DNA of 35,419 nt from Moorena sp. SIO3H5 (lineage in GTDB: Bacteria; Cyanobacteriota; Cyanobacteriia; Cyanobacteriales; Coleofasciculaceae): contig NZ_JAAHHS010000040.1 in assembly GCF_010692395.1 (NCBI RefSeq), forward strand, positions 1 to 35,419, in the 5' to 3' direction. Both the position numbers and the translations under genes were made by a program. The notes under the pieces were generated by a model. The model was given only the letters and a program-made list of their open reading frames with translations, did no database searches and was not told where the DNA came from. Below, one piece after another: positions 24,463 through 30,970 of this stretch (positions are counted from its first letter, which is position 1; every line of letters starts with the position of its first letter).

Positions 24463-25377
24463 TTAGCTGGCTTTGGGTAAAGTCAGTGTCCACTCCTGAC
24501 CATCAACACCACGAGCAAACCGACTGGCTACGTTATTCTTTTGCCGAAGTAACTGTTTCAATCTATCAGACAAATCACCGAATACATCCCGTATATCACC
24601 AGTGAGCCAATTAAGATCGGGTTCAGCCCATGCTATACCCCGCACAGTAATTGATTCAGTTACTTTAGGTACTTTAAAGACGATCGCCAATTTCACCGTC
24701 CCGATTTTCTGCAACTGATTATCCTGAATACACCAATAACAGTTAGAGTTGCCTTCACCATTGGTTAGGATTTCAGGATGACCGAGTTCGTATCGATAGG
24801 CTGGAACAGCAAGGAATACGTTAAAATTGTCTTTGTTTCCAACATTCGCTTTTAGCTGACCGGGAAGTAACTCCACCAGTTGATCTAACTCAGAGCTATC
24901 CACGCCAACATTCCAATCGAGGTTGCCATTCAAGCCCACTTCCATCCCGACACCAAAGCTCATAACTGAGCGCCACTGCTGTGTGGGAAACAGGCTTTGA
25001 ATAATTGGCTCACTGCTGCCTTTTGGACTAAAATCAAGCTCACAGGTCAATCGCCAAAATCTAGCTGCTCGTTCTGGACGCAAATCGACGGTGTGTGTCA
25101 TGGAATAGAAGTCAAACTGCTCCCGAATCTGCTGTTTGTAGATGTCGTTGAGTTCAGTGCCGCTATTTTTGAATGTTTCTTCCGTAAGCTGAATTAATCT
25201 GTCTCTAGGATTGCCAAAACTAACTTTTGATTGACGCAGACTGTCAATAGCGTCTGCCCCAATACCCAACTTTGTGCCTCCAGCTAGAGTTCCCTCCCAC
25301 TCTTGAACCTCTTGAAATAGCTCAGATAATAAAGCGTCCGCCTCTTCTAGGTTAGGAGGGGATAGTTGATCACTCAC
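24463..25377 (-). CDS. Unrecognised protein encoded upstream of the CHAT-NACHT gene
   Basis: I do not recognise this family. The frame begins with an ATG at 25386, but AAGGAG (25387-25392) abuts that ATG and is correctly spaced for the GTG at 25377, so a 304-aa product is preferred. It is soluble-looking, with no signal peptide or membrane span. The first 90 residues are helical and acidic (NLEEADALLSELFQEVQEWE). The middle is beta-rich, including RFWRLTCELDFSPKG, WRSVMSFGVGMEVGLNGNLD and VFLAVPAYRYELGHPEIL. The end has a helix (DIRDVFGDLSDRLKQLLRQK) followed by VDGQEWTLTLP. A CYWC motif lies near residue 215. The 128-bp gap to the CHAT-NACHT start and same orientation suggest an operon, with this as its first gene. 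It may be a partner, adaptor or substrate of the protease; nothing in the sequence decides. Confidence 0.7.
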   Translation of the reverse strand: MSDQLSPPNLEEADALLSELFQEVQEWEGTLAGGTKLGIGADAIDSLRQSKVSFGNPRDRLIQLTEETFKNSGTELNDIYKQQIREQFDFYSMTHTVDLRPERAARFWRLTCELDFSPKGSSEPIIQSLFPTQQWRSVMSFGVGMEVGLNGNLDWNVGVDSSELDQLVELLPGQLKANVGNKDNFNVFLAVPAYRYELGHPEILTNGEGNSNCYWCIQDNQLQKIGTVKLAIVFKVPKVTESITVRGIAWAEPDLNWLTGDIRDVFGDLSDRLKQLLRQKNNVASRFARGVDGQEWTLTLPKAS

Positions 25378-25386
25378 CTCAAGCAT

Positions 25387-25856
25387 CTCCTTGGGATTTC
25401 AATAGGTTCCTTACAAAATCTCAGTAGTGCGCAAACCGTGATAGTTTTACTCCGGTTTGTGAAGAATCATCCCCGAATCCGGTTGTTCAATCTATATATT
25501 CCAGGAAAAGTGAATAGAATCAGGAACCTGAAGCCCAATGTAAAGTTTATATTTGAGATGTAAACATAGGATTGATATCAAAAGGGACTTAGGAGCAGAG
25601 ACTCCGGAGCATTAGGCAAGAGTTTGGAGGATTTTTTTGTGTTATGACAAATAAGCAATATTGTTTATGACCTATTTGTAAATGCTATATAATAAGAGCA
25701 ATTGGAAAAAAGCATCTAACAGATGGTAAGTGTAAAAGAGACAGCCTGAAAGGTGGGTGATGGTAGGGGTAACACCTCCGGACGACCTACCAACACCGCT
25801 GATGCTCCCAAGGCTAGGGCTTTGAGCACATCAGCCAGTCAGTATAGCTAGCTCAC
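25387..25856. other. Gene-free stretch upstream of the CHAT operon, containing a lactate-oxidase gene fragment
   Basis: The first 170 bp are the likely promoter region of the 304-aa gene. The stretch then holds AT-rich DNA with GCTATATAATAAG (25683) and a 57-bp piece of the L-lactate oxidase gene at 25778-25834. No intact gene is seen. Confidence 0.6.
25778..25834 (-). pseudogene. 57-bp fragment duplicated from the L-lactate oxidase gene
   Basis: Identical at 56 of 57 positions, and in the same orientation, to 28123-28179 inside the lactate oxidase gene. On the minus strand it would encode DVLKALALGASAVLVGRP, the FMN-phosphate-binding segment. Flanks are unrelated, so it is a displaced or residual gene piece. 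Confidence 0.85.
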
Positions 25857-26732
25857 CTACTCGATTGGTAGAGATTGAATTCTTTGTTTGTAGATAGCAC
25901 TGTCTAAGCCATCACCATCATTGGGATTCCAACCTTTTTTGTTGATTATTTCGTTGAGAGTATCAAGGCGTTTTACTGTTTCTGGGTGGGTTCTTAGCAT
26001 TGCCGGTGTATTGCCTGTGGTTACTTTTTGGGTTAATTTTTGGAGAAATCCAGTCATGCCTGAGGGAGCGTAGCCAGCACGGTGCAACATTTCTAATCCC
26101 TTGCGATCCGCTTCATATTCCTGCTGCCTTCCTCGGGGAAGAGAGAAGGCGATATCCTCAAGAAGATTTATAATGGTTTTGTACTCGACTTCACTATTTA
26201 CCTCAAGGTTCTTGTCTTTGATAATCTGGCGCAGTTTCTCTATGCTGTGTTTGCTAGCAATGTGAGCAATTTCGTGAGCTATCACTGCAGCTAACTCAGC
26301 TTCATTTTCTACCCCTTTGAGCAAGCCAGTATGAACATAAACAAAGCCACCCACCGAGGCAAAGGCATTTATAGTGTTGTCCTTGACTACTTGAAAGGTA
26401 TAGGGAAAATTGGGGAGTTCGCTATAGGGGATTAATCTCTGACCAATCTCTTGGACGTATTTAGTGACTTTGCGATCGCGGTAAATTGCCAGCCCTTCAT
26501 CAACTCTGTGTTGATGAAAACACCTACCCAGCTCTACTTCTTGTTGATCAGAAATGGTGATTAACTGAATTATCTCAATTCCTGGATCACCATCCAACAA
26601 CCCACATAAATCAAATGCTGATGAAGTATTGGCTAACCCTACCCCTAGATGCAGTGCCACAACTCCCACAATCAGCAGGTAAAACCATCGACGAGGGGAA
26701 GCACGCTTAATCCAAAAGAATGGGTTTAACAT
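25857..26732 (-). CDS. M48-family zinc metalloprotease
   Basis: A 291-aa membrane-anchored or exported metalloprotease. Residues about 16-36 (WFYLLIVGVVALHLGVGLA) form a signal anchor or signal peptide. The zinc site is VIAHEIAHIASKH (His153, Glu154, His157), and the third ligand is expected in QEYEADRKGLEML (Glu205). Other M48 features are VVKDNTINAFASVGGFVYVHTGLL and the late LRTHPETVKRLDTL. This is the Oma1/BepA-like M48 pattern without TPR repeats, suggesting periplasmic protein quality control. No clear Shine-Dalgarno precedes the ATG at 26732. A 14-bp tandem repeat lies just upstream. It contains a HIP1 octamer. Confidence 0.9.
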   Translation of the reverse strand: MLNPFFWIKRASPRRWFYLLIVGVVALHLGVGLANTSSAFDLCGLLDGDPGIEIIQLITISDQQEVELGRCFHQHRVDEGLAIYRDRKVTKYVQEIGQRLIPYSELPNFPYTFQVVKDNTINAFASVGGFVYVHTGLLKGVENEAELAAVIAHEIAHIASKHSIEKLRQIIKDKNLEVNSEVEYKTIINLLEDIAFSLPRGRQQEYEADRKGLEMLHRAGYAPSGMTGFLQKLTQKVTTGNTPAMLRTHPETVKRLDTLNEIINKKGWNPNDGDGLDSAIYKQRIQSLPIE

Positions 26733-26773
26733 AGTCGTCTATTTGAATAATCAAAAATAGGCTTGTAAGTATT

Positions 26774-26825
26774 CAGCAGTCAGTTTTCAGCAGTCAGTTT
26801 TCAGCAGTCAGTTTTCAGCAGTCAG
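26774..26825. repeat. 14-bp tandem repeat (CAGCAGTCAGTTTT)
   Basis: 3.7 perfect copies of a 14-bp (2 x 7) unit between the M48 and solute-binding protein genes. It belongs with the other seven-based STRR-like arrays here. Confidence 0.85.
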
Positions 26826-26829
26826 CGAT

Positions 26830-27705
26830 TTAGTTAGCACATTTATCATAAGCAGCTTGTCGTATACCTTGGTAATAAATAGATTCAACACCCAAGGATT
26901 TTTCCAAAATTATCTCCCACCTTAAGTTAGTAATAAATTTATCAATTATTGTCTTCCATTCTATATCCTGATCTGGTAAAATTATTCCGTAAAAATCACA
27001 ACTTAACGGTCGGTCAGGAATTAAGGTAAAATCCTGGAATGTCAGCCCTTGTCTTAAGGCTTCTGCCATTAAAAGCATGCCATCACTGGCAAAAGCATCA
27101 ATATCCTGTTCGACAACATCTTTCAGAGCCAATTCTCGACCGTTAGAGCTTCTGTAACGAGTGTCTACTATTTCAGCTAATGGGTAGGTACTGGAGATTA
27201 AGGGATGTGTATTTGAACCAGGAAGGACACCAATTTTTTTACCAGCTAGGGAAGTTTCAGGATTGAATATACCCTTCATTTCGGGTCTGATTAGAAAATG
27301 TGTCCCGGAAAAATAAAAAGCAGTGGAGTAAGTAACTCCTGATAGTGGTGGAGCACTTTTGATCGTATTGGGACCACAATCTAGATGTACCTTGCCATTG
27401 GCTACCATCCCATAACGATTGTTAGGGGAGTCTTCGTCTAGAACAGATGGAATTGGTTCTAACCGAACAGGTCTATTGAGTACTTCACCAAAATAGTTGG
27501 CTAGAACATACATTTTAGTCATGCAGTAGCCTTGCAATTTGCCTTGGTCGTCTAAAAAACCAAAGGGAGCGGCATCTTCTCTAATTCCTACTTTTAAAAC
27601 ACCAGTGCGCTTAATTTCAGACAAGACTGTTTCAGCTAAACTGGCTGAGGTAAAGGTTAAGGATAAGATAATACTAAGGGTGACAGTGGCTAGCTTATTC
27701 CTCAT
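26830..27705 (-). CDS. Family 3 extracellular solute-binding protein
   Basis: A 291-aa periplasmic binding protein with a clear signal peptide (MRNKLATVTLSIILSLTFTS, cleavage likely after SLA). The mature part matches SBP family 3/PBPb: SEIKRTGVLKVGIREDAAPFGF, DDQGKLQGYCMTKMYVLANYF, LDCGPNTIKS, then GKKIGVLPGSNTH and the VVEQDIDAFASDGMLLMAEAL block. Such proteins deliver amino acids or related polar solutes to an ABC importer. No permease or ATPase gene is adjacent, so it is an orphan: it could serve a remote transporter or act as a sensor. No ligand can be named. Start ATG at 27705 has only a weak purine-rich upstream stretch. Confidence 0.85.
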   Translation of the reverse strand: MRNKLATVTLSIILSLTFTSASLAETVLSEIKRTGVLKVGIREDAAPFGFLDDQGKLQGYCMTKMYVLANYFGEVLNRPVRLEPIPSVLDEDSPNNRYGMVANGKVHLDCGPNTIKSAPPLSGVTYSTAFYFSGTHFLIRPEMKGIFNPETSLAGKKIGVLPGSNTHPLISSTYPLAEIVDTRYRSSNGRELALKDVVEQDIDAFASDGMLLMAEALRQGLTFQDFTLIPDRPLSCDFYGIILPDQDIEWKTIIDKFITNLRWEIILEKSLGVESIYYQGIRQAAYDKCAN

Positions 27706-27976
27706 TTCTTTTTCGGATTTCAGACTAATAATTATTTACTGATATTACTTTTCAATAGATAAATCCCTCAAAGGTTACCTAACCCTGACCCTAACCCTGA
27801 TAAGTGCTAGGAATTTAGGGGAATAGTATCAAAGTATTACCAATAACTAATAACTTTTGTCATGAAACTTAACATGCACAGTATTGCTATAACTTCAGCC
27901 AATTTATTGATATTACTAAGCTATTTGGCTTAGTTTTTAGGTATTATAAGTTATTATTAATTTATTAATTATTTTG
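27706..27976. other. AT-rich gap between the solute-binding protein and lactate oxidase genes
   Basis: No gene. A CTAAGC/GCTTAG stem followed by T5 on the plus strand (27916-27938) could terminate plus-strand transcription, although no plus-strand gene reads into it. ACCCTGACCCTAACCCTGA at 27782 is a short imperfect hexamer run. Confidence 0.4.
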
Positions 27977-29098
27977 TCAATCTTTAATTTTTACCAAAGT
28001 ACGGTCAATATCCTTGACCTTAGTACAGCCACTTAAGGCCATGGCTATATCCAATTCATCTCGTAACAATTCCAAGACATGGCGTACTCCCGCAACTCCT
28101 CCTACAGCTAATCCCCATAACACCGGACGACCTACCAACACCGCTGAGGCTCCCAAGGCTAGGGCTTTGAGCACATCAGTGCCTCGACGGATACCCCCAT
28201 CGATTAATACCGGTAGATGATTTCCCACAGCTGCAACCACTTCGGGTAAGGCATCGATGGATGCGATCGCACTATCCAATTGCCGACCCCCATGATTCGA
28301 TACAATGATTCCTTTTGCTCCATGGTCCAATGCCTTGAGAGCATCATCTCCTCGCAAAATGCCTTTGACTAACACCGGTAGAGTAGTGATCGATTGTAAC
28401 CATTCCAGATCCTGCCAGGTCAGTGCTGGGTCAATTTGCTGGGCAAAATAGCTCAATAAACCCGATTCTCCTGCGGTTTTGGGAATTTCCAGACCAGTCA
28501 TAGTCGCTAAATTAGCCAATTCCATCCCTACCGGTAGAGTAAATTGATTGCGTCGATCCCTTTCCCGACACCCCAACACTGGTGCATCTACGGTCAGACA
28601 AAGGGCACTAAAACCAGCTGCCTCCGCCCGTTCCACCAGTCTACGGGTGAGAGTGCGATCGCGATGGACATACAGCTGAAACCATGAGGGATTTTGGATA
28701 TGGGATGTTGCCTCCTGCTTCTGTTGGCTCTGTTTCCCGGCAAGGGCTACAGCTTCTAACGGTTTGGTGGACATCGTACTCAACACCATGATTGCCCCTA
28801 CCTCAGCTGCCGCCCTTGCTGTTGCCAATTCACCCTCTGGATTGGCCAGACACTGGAATGCCATGGGAGCAACCAGAATCGGTATGGGGAAAAACTGATC
28901 TAGGATTTGTGTGCTTAAATCTCGTTGACTCACATCCACCAACATCCGAGGACGGAGTTTTATCTTTTCAAACGCTGCACGATTGTCTCGCAGTGTTACT
29001 TCATCCCAAGCACCACTGGCGTAATAATCCAGTGCCATAGGAGATAGATACTGCGGCGCTAGGGATTCGTATTCGAATAGATTAATGGGTTGATTCAA
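27977..29098 (-). CDS. FMN-dependent L-lactate oxidase (alpha-hydroxy-acid oxidase family)
   Basis: A 373-aa member of the glycolate oxidase/lactate oxidase family, which oxidises an L-2-hydroxy acid using FMN. Blocks in order: INLFEYESLAPQYLSPMALDYYASGAWDE in parts, RPRMLVDVSQRDLST, APMAFQCLANPEGE, WFQLYVHRDRTLTR, LCLTVDAPVLGCRERDRRN, the substrate/FMN site KGIIVSNHGGRQLD and LIDGGIRRGTDVLKALALGA with VLVGRPVLWG. The whole resembles the Nostoc lactate oxidase closely, as far as I can recall that sequence. The only possible start in frame is TTG at 29098, because a TAA lies two codons upstream; this TTG lies inside an 18-bp tandem repeat and has no clear ribosome site. Promoter and start region have therefore been invaded by repeats, but the N-terminus looks complete. 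Confidence 0.9.
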   Translation of the reverse strand: MNQPINLFEYESLAPQYLSPMALDYYASGAWDEVTLRDNRAAFEKIKLRPRMLVDVSQRDLSTQILDQFFPIPILVAPMAFQCLANPEGELATARAAAEVGAIMVLSTMSTKPLEAVALAGKQSQQKQEATSHIQNPSWFQLYVHRDRTLTRRLVERAEAAGFSALCLTVDAPVLGCRERDRRNQFTLPVGMELANLATMTGLEIPKTAGESGLLSYFAQQIDPALTWQDLEWLQSITTLPVLVKGILRGDDALKALDHGAKGIIVSNHGGRQLDSAIASIDALPEVVAAVGNHLPVLIDGGIRRGTDVLKALALGASAVLVGRPVLWGLAVGGVAGVRHVLELLRDELDIAMALSGCTKVKDIDRTLVKIKD

Positions 29099-29132
29099 GG
29101 TTTAAGGTTGGTTGAAGGTTTAAGGTTGGTTG
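29097..29132. repeat. 18-bp tandem repeat at the lactate oxidase start
   Basis: Two perfect copies of AAGGTTTAAGGTTGGTTG, followed by a degenerate third copy. The array overlaps the TTG start codon of the lactate oxidase gene. Confidence 0.9.
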
Positions 29133-29468
29133 AAGGTTGAAAGTTGAATTTCAAATTCGCGCATTCTAAATTCGCGCATTCTAAATTCGCGCATTCTTGT
29201 TCGCCTTTGGGGTTCGGTGTAGGGTAAATGGACTCTGGAACCCTTCTCAGTAAGGCACCTGACCGGCTGCGGGATTGATTATACAAGCTTTTAGATCAAG
29301 TCCACAGGAGAATGCCTTCATACACTATAAATAACCCAGAAGCTATAAGGATTGGGCTTTTTACTTTATTTCTGTAAATTGCTTTTAGTCTTGACAATAA
29401 AAAAAAGAAAGATAATATAAAGACTAAGGGTAAATATATATAAGACGAAAGAAAGCCACAGATTGTTT
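29099..29468. other. Intergenic stretch between lactate oxidase and the Pho box
   Basis: Holds the two tandem arrays, then a TTGACA at 29391-29396 with TAATAT 16 bp downstream (29413-29418), a candidate plus-strand promoter. No gene is accepted here. Confidence 0.5.
29153..29197. repeat. 15-bp tandem repeat (AAATTCGCGCATTCT)3
   Basis: Three perfect copies. In one minus-strand frame the unit would encode ANLEC, a pentapeptide-repeat-like motif, but the frame lacks other support. Confidence 0.9.
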
Positions 29469-29509
29469 CTTAAACAAACATTAACCTAAATTTAACTAAA
29501 CCTTACGCT
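29469..29509 (+). promoter_or_regulatory. Pho box: four 8-bp direct repeats at 11-bp spacing
   Basis: CTTAAACA (29469), ATTAACCT (29480), TTTAACTA (29491) and CTTACGCT (29502) are each separated by exactly 3 bp. This is the layout of the cyanobacterial SphR-binding Pho box (PyTTAAPyPy(T/A) repeats with 3-bp spacers); the third unit is a full match, the second misses one position and the outer two miss one or two. It stands 1.46 kb upstream of pstS with the TnpB element in between. Confidence 0.7.
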
Positions 29510-29605
29510 ATTACAAAGAATCAACGAGGTTGAAAGCCTCGCGTCTTTAGACCGGGGATGAAAACGAGATGGTGGCTTTAGCCGCCCTATAAGAATAGCT
29601 AGTGA

Positions 29606-29634
29606 TTGACGTTTTATTCTAGGTGTGATAGAAT
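29606..29634 (+). promoter_or_regulatory. Promoter of tnpB
   Basis: TTGACG (29606-29611) and TAGAAT (29629-29634) with exactly 17 bp between, 30 nt before the tnpB ATG. Confidence 0.65.
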
Positions 29635-29663
29635 AAATTAGAAGCGGTAGAGGTCGATAACCG

Positions 29664-30875
29664 ATGATCATTCTTGAGTTTAAAGCCAAAGGGAAAAAGT
29701 CTCAGTACTCAGCCATAGATGAGGCTATTCGGACAGTTAAATTTATCCGAAACAGCTGTATCCGTTTGTGGATGGATAACAAAGGTACGAATAAATTTGA
29801 CCTTAGTAAGTACAGTAAAGTACTGGCTCATCAATTCCCTTTTGCTAATGAGTTAAACTCTACAGCCCGTCAGGCTGCGTCGGAAAGAGCATGGTCATCG
29901 ATTGTCCGCTTCTATGACAACTGTAAGAAAAAAGTACCTGGAAAGAAAGGGTTTCCCCGTTTTCAAAAGCACTGTAGATCGGTTGAGTACAAACAGTCGG
30001 GATGGAAACTATCTCCTGATAAGAAGTCAATCACCTTCAGCGACAAGAAAGGCATAGGGAAGCTCAAACTCAAGGGCACTTGGGATTTATGGCGCTTCGA
30101 CAAGAAACAAATTAAGCGGGTTCGGATAGTCAAAAGAGCTGATGGCTACTATATTCAATTCTGCGTTTCAGTTGACGTAGTTGAGGAATTGGAACCATCT
30201 AAAAATACCATTGGCTTAGATGTGGGGCTTAAGGAGTTTTACACTGACTCTGACGGCAACTCTGAACCCAATCCCCGGTTCTATAGAACTGGAGAGAAGC
30301 GACTAAAGTTTTATCAGCGCCGGGTTTCCCGGAAAAAGAAAGGCTCATCCAATCGTAGGAAAGCCATTAACAGATTAGGTAGACAACATCTTAAAATAAG
30401 TAGGCAACGCGAAGAGCACGCAAAGAGACTTGCGCGCCGTGTAATCCGGTCTAACGACTTGGTCGCCTATGAAGATTTAAGAGTCAAAAACTTAGTTAAA
30501 AATCACTGTCTTGCCAAGTCTATTAATGATGCAGGTTGGTATCAATTCAGAAAATGGATGGAGCATTTTGGCAATAAGTTTGGCCGGGCGACCGTAGCAG
30601 TTAATCCTGCCTATACAAGCCAAAACTGTTCTGAATGTGGCGAAGTAGTCAAGAAGTCACTATCAACTAGGACTCACGTCTGCAAATGTGGTTGTAAGTT
30701 AGATCGTGACCACAATGCCGCTATCAATATCCTGAAAAGAGCCTTGGGTACGGTGGGGCACACCGGAACCTGGATCCTCGATCCAAACACTTCGGGAGAT
30801 TTGGCCTCTACTGTTCTTGGTTCCGGCCAGGTTCAGCAAGCCGAATCGTTGAGCGAAGAATCCCCGCGTCTTTAG
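29664..30875 (+). CDS. tnpB: RNA-guided nuclease TnpB (IS605 OrfB family)
   Basis: A 403-aa TnpB. The family is an RNA-guided DNA endonuclease, ancestor of Cas12, that helps IS elements persist. The RuvC triad is intact: Asp186 in GLDVGLKEF, Glu270 in VAYEDLRVKNL and the final Asp in CKLDRDHNAAINI (Asp349, or Asp347). The zinc site is Cys322/Cys325 with the C-K-C-G-C cluster at 340-344. The N-terminal helix-turn-helix region (AIRTVKFIRNSCIRLWMDN) and the basic bridge (QRRVSRKKKGSSNRRKAINRL) are present. Length is normal, so the protein is probably functional. Start ATG at 29664 has AGAGG upstream. The 3' end of the gene runs into the element's right-end structure, which is expected to be the guide-RNA scaffold. 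No tnpA is nearby. Confidence 0.95.
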   Translation: MIILEFKAKGKKSQYSAIDEAIRTVKFIRNSCIRLWMDNKGTNKFDLSKYSKVLAHQFPFANELNSTARQAASERAWSSIVRFYDNCKKKVPGKKGFPRFQKHCRSVEYKQSGWKLSPDKKSITFSDKKGIGKLKLKGTWDLWRFDKKQIKRVRIVKRADGYYIQFCVSVDVVEELEPSKNTIGLDVGLKEFYTDSDGNSEPNPRFYRTGEKRLKFYQRRVSRKKKGSSNRRKAINRLGRQHLKISRQREEHAKRLARRVIRSNDLVAYEDLRVKNLVKNHCLAKSINDAGWYQFRKWMEHFGNKFGRATVAVNPAYTSQNCSECGEVVKKSLSTRTHVCKCGCKLDRDHNAAINILKRALGTVGHTGTWILDPNTSGDLASTVLGSGQVQQAESLSEESPRL

Positions 30876-30890
30876 ACCGGGGAGTGTCAA
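30740..30890 (+). ncRNA. Probable TnpB-associated guide RNA (omega/reRNA) region
   Basis: In this family the guide RNA spans the 3' end of tnpB and the right end of the element, with the guide taken from flanking DNA. Here that region includes the hairpin at 30862-30882 and ends near 30890. The guide would then begin TTACCGTTAC in host DNA upstream of pstS. The 5' end is a guess. Confidence 0.4.
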
Positions 30891-30913
30891 TTACCGTTAC
30901 TTAGTAATAGCTC

Positions 30914-30919
30914 TATAGT
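30914..30919 (+). promoter_or_regulatory. Candidate -10 of pstS
   Basis: TATAGT matches five of six consensus positions, about 50 nt upstream of the pstS GTG. At 17-bp spacing the -35 position is TTACCG, which begins exactly at the presumed TnpB element edge and is weak. Activated promoters often have poor -35 sites. Confidence 0.4.
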
Positions 30920-30970
30920 CTTGACCAAGTGTGGATTGCGACACCCTAGAATTGCTGGGAGTTTTTTACA

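Larger units (their letters stand above)
29515..30890 (+). mobile_element. IS200/IS605-superfamily solo TnpB element (IS1341-type)
   Basis: Contains one tnpB and no tnpA. The right side carries an imperfect hairpin, CCCCGCGTC/GACCGGGG, with the end-like GTGTCAA finishing at 30890. The left side has a related hairpin at 29537-29557 that shares 19 bp (CGCGTCTTTAGACCGGGGA) with the right one, plus GGTGGC/GCCGCC at 29571-29584. A TTAC at 29511-29514 is a plausible target tetranucleotide, so I place the left edge after it; this edge is uncertain. There are no terminal inverted repeats or target duplication, as expected for the family. Confidence 0.65.

Noticed and set aside
27782..27803. Telomere-like CCCTAA/CCCTGA run.
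   Set aside because: Only about three imperfect units in a bacterial intergenic region; no structural meaning is apparent.
29095..29286. A 63-codon minus-strand frame with ANLEC pentapeptide-like repeats.
   Set aside because: The frame is produced by the 15-bp and 18-bp tandem repeats, has no clear ribosome site and overlaps the lactate oxidase start.
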